A stretch of DNA of 18,811 nt from DATBLE01 sp046735055 (GTDB lineage: Bacteria > Actinomycetota > Thermoleophilia > Gaiellales > Gaiellaceae), in contig JBKPSO010000110.1 in assembly GCA_046735055.1 (NCBI GenBank), forward strand, positions 1 through 18,811, in the 5' to 3' direction. This document shows positions 14,881 through 18,811 of this stretch, one piece after another; position 1 is the first letter of the stretch; every line of letters starts with the position of its first letter. The notes under the pieces are model-generated. The model saw nothing but the letters and a program-made list of their open reading frames with translations. It searched no databases and was not told where the DNA came from. The position numbers and the translations under genes are program-made.

Positions 14881-14885
14881 CACGC

Positions 14886-15323
14886 CTACCGCCCGAACGA
14901 CCAGAGCTTGTTCGCGCTGAAGCTGAAGGGCATCACCAGGATGATCGCCACCGCCTGTCCGACGATCTTGCCCGCCCCGAGCGCGACGAGGCCACGCAGG
15001 ATCGCGAGGTTCAGGGCGAGCGCCGTGATCGAGACCGCCAGGAACCGCATCCCCTGGTAGTAGACGTGCCCCCGGCGGTGCCGAAACGTCCATTGCCGGT
15101 TCCAGAAGTAGTTGTTCGAGACGGCGGCGACGAACGAGCACACGGCTGCAGGCAGGTAGTGGAGGCCGACACCGTCGAGCAGCGCGACATAGACGGCGAG
15201 GTTGACGACATAGCCGCTCGCCCCGACGATGGAGAACTTGAGCAGCTCGATCCAGTTCTGGGGGCGGCGCAGCGCGCGGCCGGCGCGCGCGGCCGCGATG
15301 CCCGCTGCCGTCGGTCGCGCCAC
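14886..15323 (-). CDS. GtrA-like membrane protein (putative polyprenyl-phosphate sugar flippase)
   Basis: The 145-residue protein has four membrane helices (about 29-48, 53-73, 92-110 and 115-135) and the GtrA family motifs: FSIVGASGYVVNLAVY, then SNNYFWNRQWTFR, and SFSANKLWSFGR at the end. GtrA proteins are thought to flip polyprenyl-phosphate-linked sugars across the cytoplasmic membrane, which would feed the GT87-like enzymes encoded directly downstream. The GTG start at 15323 is chosen because residues before it are arginine- and serine-rich noise that overlaps the acylphosphatase gene; a TAnnnT box lies 6 bases upstream, and no Shine-Dalgarno is seen. The next gene begins 5 bases after its stop. 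Family assignment is confident; the sugar is unknown. Confidence 0.88.
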   Translation of the reverse strand: MARPTAAGIAAARAGRALRRPQNWIELLKFSIVGASGYVVNLAVYVALLDGVGLHYLPAAVCSFVAAVSNNYFWNRQWTFRHRRGHVYYQGMRFLAVSITALALNLAILRGLVALGAGKIVGQAVAIILVMPFSFSANKLWSFGR

Positions 15324-15329
15324 GTCGCG

Positions 15330-15335
15330 AGCGTA
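15330..15335 (-). promoter_or_regulatory. Candidate -10 box before the GtrA-like gene
   Basis: The minus strand reads TACGCT, 6 bases before the GTG at 15323. It touches the palindrome at 15334-15351, so a protein bound there could block it. This could give the glycan genes their own promoter within the longer run. Confidence 0.25.
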
Positions 15336-15351
15336 GCGGAACGTCCCGCTA
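15334..15351. repeat. 18-bp near-perfect palindrome between acylphosphatase and GtrA-like genes
   Basis: The bases TAGCGG and CCGCTA flank six central bases; the whole 18-bp unit is its own reverse complement apart from one mismatched pair. One arm includes the acylphosphatase stop codon. It could be an operator or a short RNA stem; no T-run follows. Confidence 0.4.
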
Positions 15352-15624
15352 CCTGATCGAGAAGCCCTGCTCGCCCGTCGGCTCCACCGGCTCGACGTCG
15401 ATCGTGTCGACACGTGCCCCGCGGGGCCCACGCCGGAACCAATCGACGAGCAGGTCGAGTCGGTCGGGAGGTCCTTCCAGCTCCGCCTCCACTGTGCCGT
15501 CCGCGTTGTTCCGGATCCAGCCTGCGAGCTCGAGCGACCGCGCGCTCGAGCGGGCGGTGGCGCGGAAGCCGACCGCCTGGACGAAGCCGTGGACGATCAC
15601 GCGGACGCGCCGCACCTCACTCAC
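15349..15624 (-). CDS. acyP: Acylphosphatase
   Basis: A 91-residue cytoplasmic enzyme that hydrolyses carboxyl-phosphate bonds such as acetyl phosphate. The active site is visible: HGFVQAVGFR gives the phosphate loop and catalytic R21, and WIRNNADGTV gives catalytic N39. The usual VQGVGFR reads VQAVGFR here (Ala for Gly), a mild change in the loop. The GTG at 15624 overlaps the end of the methyltransferase gene by 8 bases; a second GTG at 15615 would leave a one-base gap and remove three residues. I prefer the longer form, which matches the family length. No Shine-Dalgarno is seen, so translation probably depends on coupling. Confidence 0.93.
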   Translation of the reverse strand: MSEVRRVRVIVHGFVQAVGFRATARSSARSLELAGWIRNNADGTVEAELEGPPDRLDLLVDWFRRGPRGARVDTIDVEPVEPTGEQGFSIR

Positions 15625-16270
15625 GGTCGAAGCCCTCGGCGCCGACGAGCGGCACGAACCGGCACGGGACGGAGCGGAGCACCGCCGGGCCCTCGGGGCT
15701 GCGGACGACGAGCTGAAGCTCCTGGCCCGCCCGGCCGCCGACCGGGATCGCCATGCGCCCCCCGAGCTCGAGCTGGTCGTAGAGCGAGGGTGGCACCTCG
15801 GGGGCGGCGGCAGCGACTGCGATCGCCGCGAACGGGGCATGCTCCGGCAGCCCCAGCGTGCCGTCGCCGACGTGGACCTGCACGCGCTCGTAGCCGGCGG
15901 CGGCCAGCGCCGCGCGCGCGGTGTCCGCGAGCGTGGCCACACGCTCGATCGTGTGCACCTCTGCCGCGAGCTCCGCGAGCACCGCGGCCTGATAACCCGA
16001 GCCGGTGCCGACGTCCAGCACGTGCTCGTCGCCCCGCAGCGCGAGCACCTCGCAGATCCGCGCGACCATGTACGGCTGCGAGATCGTCTGGCCCTCGGCG
16101 ATCGGGAGCGCCGCATCGTCGTAGGCGCGGCGGCGGTACTCCTCGGCGACGAACAGCTCCCGCGGGACGCGCTCCATCGCCGCGAGCACCCGCTCGTCGG
16201 CGATGTCGCGGCCGCGCAGCTGCTCGTCGACCATCCGCCTGCGGGCGGCTGCGAGATCGTCAGGCGACAC
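15617..16270 (-). CDS. pcm: Protein-L-isoaspartate O-methyltransferase
   Basis: The 217-residue enzyme uses S-adenosylmethionine to methylate isoaspartyl residues in aged proteins and starts their repair. The N-terminal domain has the family's substrate motif IAEGQTISQPYMVA (57-70). The methyltransferase motif I is VLDVGTGSGYQ (84-94), followed by an acidic residue in HTIE (motif II) and a hydrophobic strand near 131-136 where the family has motif III. Length is normal. The GTG start at 16270 overlaps the previous gene by 11 bases and suits the short N-terminus of the family. It lies between a phosphatase-superfamily hydrolase and an acylphosphatase, so the block may deal with chemical damage or spontaneous modification; that link is inference. 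Confidence 0.94.
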   Translation of the reverse strand: MSPDDLAAARRRMVDEQLRGRDIADERVLAAMERVPRELFVAEEYRRRAYDDAALPIAEGQTISQPYMVARICEVLALRGDEHVLDVGTGSGYQAAVLAELAAEVHTIERVATLADTARAALAAAGYERVQVHVGDGTLGLPEHAPFAAIAVAAAAPEVPPSLYDQLELGGRMAIPVGGRAGQELQLVVRSPEGPAVLRSVPCRFVPLVGAEGFDRE

Positions 16271-17588
16271 CGGCTGCCACCGCGAACCGGGCGACCACCG
16301 CCAGCGCGATCTCGGTGATGCTCGCGGGCGGCACGTCGAGACCGATGACGAGCATCGGCACCTCGGAGTCTCCGGCGCAGAGCGACCCGTGGCTGCCCCC
16401 GCCCGCGTGGTGCCGGCCACCCAGGTCGGTGAACTCGTAACCCTCGGCCGCCGAGACGAGCACGTCGCCCGCGCTCGGGTTCGCAAGCGCCGCCCAGGCG
16501 CGCGCGAGCGCGTCCGGGTAGTCGAGCACGGCAGGGTCGCCGTCCAGCTGGAAGCCGCCGTCCTCGGGGCGAAAGCGCAGCTCCTCCCCGCCGCGACGGG
16601 CGACGGCGTCGGCGCCCTCGCGGAAGAGCACGACCTCCGCCGCCTCGTGCCCGTCGAGGCGCTCGGCGAGACCGCGGGTGTCCTCGGGACAGCCGCCCAG
16701 CCGGTAGACCTGCCCCGCGCGGTTCGAGGCGCAGACGACGACGTCCGAGCGCGGCTCGCGGCCGCGGAAGACCCGGAGGTCGGCGTAGGCAGCCTCGAGC
16801 GCGGCGGCCCGGTGCACGTCGGTCTGGCCGTGGTCCGAGCAGAGGACGACGTCGTAGCGGTCGAGGAACTCGTCGAGACCGCCGGCCGCCTCGACCAGGG
16901 CGCCGACGGCGCGGTCGGCGTCGCCGAGCTTCCCCACCGCGCCCTCCGGGCCGAGCGCATGGGAGGCGTAGTCGTAGTCGGACAGGTAGTAGACGAGGAA
17001 GTCGAAGCCGTCGCGCGTGACGAGCCAGCGGCCGACCGCGGCGGCGTACGCGTCGACCGTTCCCGCCGCGCGCTTGCGCACGGCGAGCGGCGCGCCGGTC
17101 TCGTCCGACTCGAACAGGTTGTAGAAGAAGAACCGCTCGGGCGCGAGCGCGCGCCGCGTCACGCCGGGGAGCACGGTTCGATGCTCCGTCCGCCCTCGGT
17201 AGCACGTGAAGTTGATCGCCGCCGTGACGAGGCCGGCGTCGCGGAGCGCCTCGAACACGGTCGTCGCGTCCCGCCCCAGGTGGCGGCCGTTCATGTTGAA
17301 GATCGTGTCGAGGATCGAGCGGCGGGTTCCCGCAGCGACGACGGCGCCGAGCGACGAGCCGTACTCGATCAGCCGGCGCTCGTCGCGGTCGTACCAGACG
17401 AGGTGAGGGATCCGGTGGACGTCCGGGTGCGCGCCAGTCGCGATCGACGAGGCGCAGACCGGCGTCAGCGAGGGAAAGGTCGAGACGGCGCGGCGATAGG
17501 TCCCCTCACGGGCAAGCAGAGCGAGCGCCGGCGCATCGCCGCTGCCGACCGCGCGCTCGAAGACGGCCGGCGTCAGGCCGTCGATCAC
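16260..17588 (-). CDS. Alkaline-phosphatase-superfamily phosphodiesterase/nucleotide pyrophosphatase-like protein
   Basis: A protein of 442 residues from GTG 17588, of PF01663 type. All parts of the two-metal site are visible: D3 in IDG, nucleophile T42 in FPSLTPV, D206 and H210 in DYDYASH, D252 and H253 in SDHG, and H400 in GSHG. It should cleave phosphoester bonds; the substrate is unknown. No signal peptide or membrane helix is seen, so it is probably cytoplasmic. The start is doubtful. The frame continues upstream with LTTKKLVLIV, the normal first beta strand of the family, from a CTG at 17615 that overlaps the upstream stop as CTGA. GTG 17588 leaves only one residue before the metal aspartate. 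No ATG, GTG or TTG lies between them, so a CTG start is plausible. The pcm gene follows with an 11-bp overlap. Confidence 0.88.
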   Translation of the reverse strand: MIDGLTPAVFERAVGSGDAPALALLAREGTYRRAVSTFPSLTPVCASSIATGAHPDVHRIPHLVWYDRDERRLIEYGSSLGAVVAAGTRRSILDTIFNMNGRHLGRDATTVFEALRDAGLVTAAINFTCYRGRTEHRTVLPGVTRRALAPERFFFYNLFESDETGAPLAVRKRAAGTVDAYAAAVGRWLVTRDGFDFLVYYLSDYDYASHALGPEGAVGKLGDADRAVGALVEAAGGLDEFLDRYDVVLCSDHGQTDVHRAAALEAAYADLRVFRGREPRSDVVVCASNRAGQVYRLGGCPEDTRGLAERLDGHEAAEVVLFREGADAVARRGGEELRFRPEDGGFQLDGDPAVLDYPDALARAWAALANPSAGDVLVSAAEGYEFTDLGGRHHAGGGSHGSLCAGDSEVPMLVIGLDVPPASITEIALAVVARFAVAAGVA

Positions 17589-17611
17589 GATCAGGACGAG
17601 CTTCTTCGTCG

Positions 17612-18037
17612 TCAGTCCTTGGCGAGGATCCGGAGACCCGCGTATCGCTGCCCGCCCCGCCCCCGGAGCCGGTGCGCAGACACCGGCACGAGGACGGCGA
17701 CCACGTAGCCGAGGCCGGGAACGAAGCTGATCGCGGCAACGACGAGCCCGGCAAGGGCGACGATCACGGCAACCCCGAACCGCGTTCCACCGGCCCGGAC
17801 CGCGCCGGCCACGATCGGCACGGCCGACAGCGCACCGAGGAACCCACCGGCCGCGCCGCCGGCCGCCTCGGCCCAGCCGCCGACGAGGTGGCCGATCCCG
17901 ATGCCCGCGGCGATGCCGAGCGCAGCCGCGATCGCGGCCGTCAGCCCGATCCGTCCTCCGGGCAGCAGCGCGCCGAGGACGATGCCCGCGCCGACGCCGA
18001 GGCCGGTCGCAACACCGATCCAGTACCAGGCGCCCAT
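17612..18037 (-). CDS. Small four-helix membrane protein, unknown function
   Basis: The 141-residue protein is made of glycine- and alanine-rich hydrophobic segments: about 4-26, 30-52, 60-81 and 87-119 (the last long enough for one or two helices). It ends in a short basic and polar cytoplasmic tail (122-141). I recognise no family motif; repeated GxGxG spacing is typical of tightly packed helices. The ATG at 18037 has only a GCGGGG before it, and TAGACT lies 10 bases upstream. It is the first gene of the minus-strand run that includes the hydrolase, pcm, acyP and the glycan genes, with the hydrolase frame overlapping or following closely. A membrane role for the operon can only be guessed. 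Confidence 0.75.
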   Translation of the reverse strand: MGAWYWIGVATGLGVGAGIVLGALLPGGRIGLTAAIAAALGIAAGIGIGHLVGGWAEAAGGAAGGFLGALSAVPIVAGAVRAGGTRFGVAVIVALAGLVVAAISFVPGLGYVVAVLVPVSAHRLRGRGGQRYAGLRILAKD

Positions 18038-18047
18038 CCCCGCGGCC

Positions 18048-18053
18048 AGTCTA
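18048..18053 (-). promoter_or_regulatory. Candidate -10 box for the long minus-strand operon
   Basis: TAGACT on the minus strand, 10 bases before the ATG at 18037. It is the same hexamer seen before the UbiD-family gene. The -35 region is unclear. The 88-bp gap (18038-18125) is shared with the diverging thioredoxin-like gene. Confidence 0.3.
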
Positions 18054-18088
18054 GCCCGACCTTGACGATCTCCTTACAGATTTCCCGT

Positions 18089-18116
18089 TTGGACGGGCGG
18101 TGCGGTCGGGTACAAG
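18089..18116 (+). promoter_or_regulatory. Candidate promoter of the thioredoxin-like gene
   Basis: TTGGAC (18089-18094), 16 bases, then TACAAG (18111-18116), 9 bases before the ATG. The bases AAGAGG just after could also act as a Shine-Dalgarno. A TTGACG at 18062 has no partner at the right distance. Confidence 0.3.
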
Positions 18117-18125
18117 AGGCTCGTC

Positions 18126-18422
18126 ATGGGTGCCGAGACCCCGCTGCTCGCCTTCTTCACTGAGCCACGGTCCGGGCCGGCCAGGAGGATGGAGAGCTTG
18201 CTCGCTCATCTGGCCCGCAAGGAGCGCGGTCGGCTGCGCGTCACCCGGGTCGACGTCGGGAAGCGGCCCGAGATCGCGAGCCGCCTCAACGTCGACACGG
18301 TGCCCACGCTGCTCCTGATCAAGGGCAACCGTGTCGTCGGGCGCCTCGAGGGACGCGTCAGCGCGCCGCGGATCGAGCGGATGCTGGACGAGCACCTCGA
18401 CCGAGCGCAGGCCGCGGCCTAG
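18126..18422 (+). CDS. Thioredoxin-fold protein without the redox cysteines
   Basis: The 98-residue protein follows thioredoxin from start to end: first strand PLLAFFTEP (6-14), helix RRMESLLAHLARKERG (20-35), strand LRVTRVDVGKRPEIASRLNV (37-56), the cis-proline loop TVPTLLLIKGNRVVGRLEGR (58-77) with P60, and the last helix. The active site, normally W-C-G-P-C, reads P-R-S-G-P-A: both cysteines are replaced (S16, A19) and there is no cysteine in the protein. It therefore cannot act as a thiol-disulfide enzyme; a binding or scaffolding role is inferred. It is a single gene whose stop overlaps that of the converging E2 gene within CTAG. Confidence 0.82.
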   Translation: MGAETPLLAFFTEPRSGPARRMESLLAHLARKERGRLRVTRVDVGKRPEIASRLNVDTVPTLLLIKGNRVVGRLEGRVSAPRIERMLDEHLDRAQAAA

Positions 18423-18811
18423 GACAGTTCGCCCGGATTTTCGAGGCGGCGGATCACTGCCAGCCCGAACTCTGCCGCGCGCGCGCCGTCGATCACGCGG
18501 TGGTCGAAGGTGACGGCGATCGTGCCCGTCTGCCGGACGACGACCTCGCCGTCGCGGGCGACCGGGCGCGGGCCGATCCGGCCGATGCCCATGATCGCGA
18601 CCTCCGGGTAGTTGACGATCGGGGTGTTGAAGAGGCCGGCCAGCTTGCCTGCGCTCGTCACGGTGAAGGTCGACCCGTGCAGCTCCTGGGGCGCGAGCGT
18701 CCCGGCGCGGGCGCTATCGGCGAGCCTCGAGACGTCGGCGGCGAGCTCGTCGATCGGCCGCGAGTCGCAGGCGCGGACGACAGGGACGACGAGGCCTTGC
18801 TCGGTCTGCAC
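18419..18811 (-). CDS. 2-oxoacid dehydrogenase dihydrolipoamide acyltransferase (E2), C-terminal part, cut by window edge
   Basis: The last 130 codons of an E2 subunit; the frame is open to the window edge, so the lipoyl and peripheral-binding domains lie outside. The piece is the end of the catalytic core (PF00198). It carries the active-site motif DHRVIDG with the catalytic histidine and aspartate, preceded by TFTVTSAGKLAG and FNTPIVNYPEVAIMGIG, which are usual in the family. The complex transfers acyl groups to CoA from pyruvate, 2-oxoglutarate or branched-chain 2-oxoacids; which one cannot be told from this part, and the E1 and E3 genes are not visible. Its TAG overlaps the stop of the thioredoxin-like gene. 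Assignment of the family is secure. Confidence 0.94.
   Translation of the reverse strand: MQTEQGLVVPVVRACDSRPIDELAADVSRLADSARAGTLAPQELHGSTFTVTSAGKLAGLFNTPIVNYPEVAIMGIGRIGPRPVARDGEVVVRQTGTIAVTFDHRVIDGARAAEFGLAVIRRLENPGELS

Noticed and set aside
13123..15060. 645-codon plus-strand frame over the PepSY-GT87 gene
   Set aside because: It is antisense to a gene with a clear signal peptide and helices, and contains no recognisable motif.
15349..17205. Single 618-codon minus-strand frame joining acylphosphatase to upstream sequence
   Set aside because: Only the last 91 codons match acylphosphatase; the remainder is an out-of-frame shadow of pcm and the hydrolase.

Overview
The window is a chromosomal segment of a high-GC bacterium, most likely an actinomycete of the class Thermoleophilia (Gaiellales or Solirubrobacterales type). 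I base this on the G/C-rich third codon positions, the frequent GTG starts, a three-helix Rieske subunit of the actinobacterial kind, a menaquinone-type UbiD decarboxylase resembling the Streptomyces SCO4490 family, and many genes that lack a Shine-Dalgarno sequence and seem to be read from leaderless transcripts. The taxonomic placement is inference. There are no rRNA or tRNA genes, insertion sequences, phage genes or CRISPR arrays. Coding density is very high, and no stretch over 300 bases lacks a gene.

Left part (1-3952): the 5' part of a cytochrome b gene and the Rieske gene form a quinol:cytochrome c reductase operon on the minus strand, with a recognisable promoter and a strong ribosome binding site. 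Upstream on the same strand is a UbiD-family decarboxylase of the kind assigned to menaquinone synthesis, so quinone supply and quinol oxidation sit side by side. Diverging from it, with only 18 bp between the starts, is an HpnA-like NAD-dependent epimerase. A tiny single-helix membrane protein gene ends directly against the epimerase stop codon.

Middle (3962-10139, minus strand): in order of transcription, an AI-2E family permease, an ABC ATPase with its ABC-2 permease, hemB, hemL and an unknown 166-residue gene coupled to hemL. The ATPase and permease genes are separated by 145 bp holding two strong G/C-rich hairpins. HemB and HemL are the second and last enzymes of the C5 tetrapyrrole branch present here.

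Right-middle (10299-11865, plus strand): a membrane-anchored LytM/M23-like protein with damaged metal ligands, followed by a YmdB-type metallophosphoesterase. This pair converges on a minus-strand run (11862-18037) which reads: small four-helix membrane protein, alkaline-phosphatase-superfamily hydrolase, protein-L-isoaspartate methyltransferase, acylphosphatase, GtrA-like flippase, and two GT87-like polyprenol-phosphate sugar transferases. The first of the two transferases carries a signal peptide and an extracytoplasmic PepSY-like domain. The last three genes look like a small envelope glycan module.

Right edge: a thioredoxin-fold protein whose CxxC motif has become SGPA, converging on the 3' end of a 2-oxoacid dehydrogenase E2 gene that is cut by the window.

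The observations most worth a second look are the paired hairpins inside the ABC operon, a repeated promoter geometry in which a TAnnnT -10 box lies exactly 7 nt from the start codon (four genes, with variants at others), the PepSY-GT87 fusion, the cysteine-less thioredoxin, and the small unknown genes beside hemL. I did not find a convincing wholly new multi-gene system; most of the window is well-organised core metabolism.
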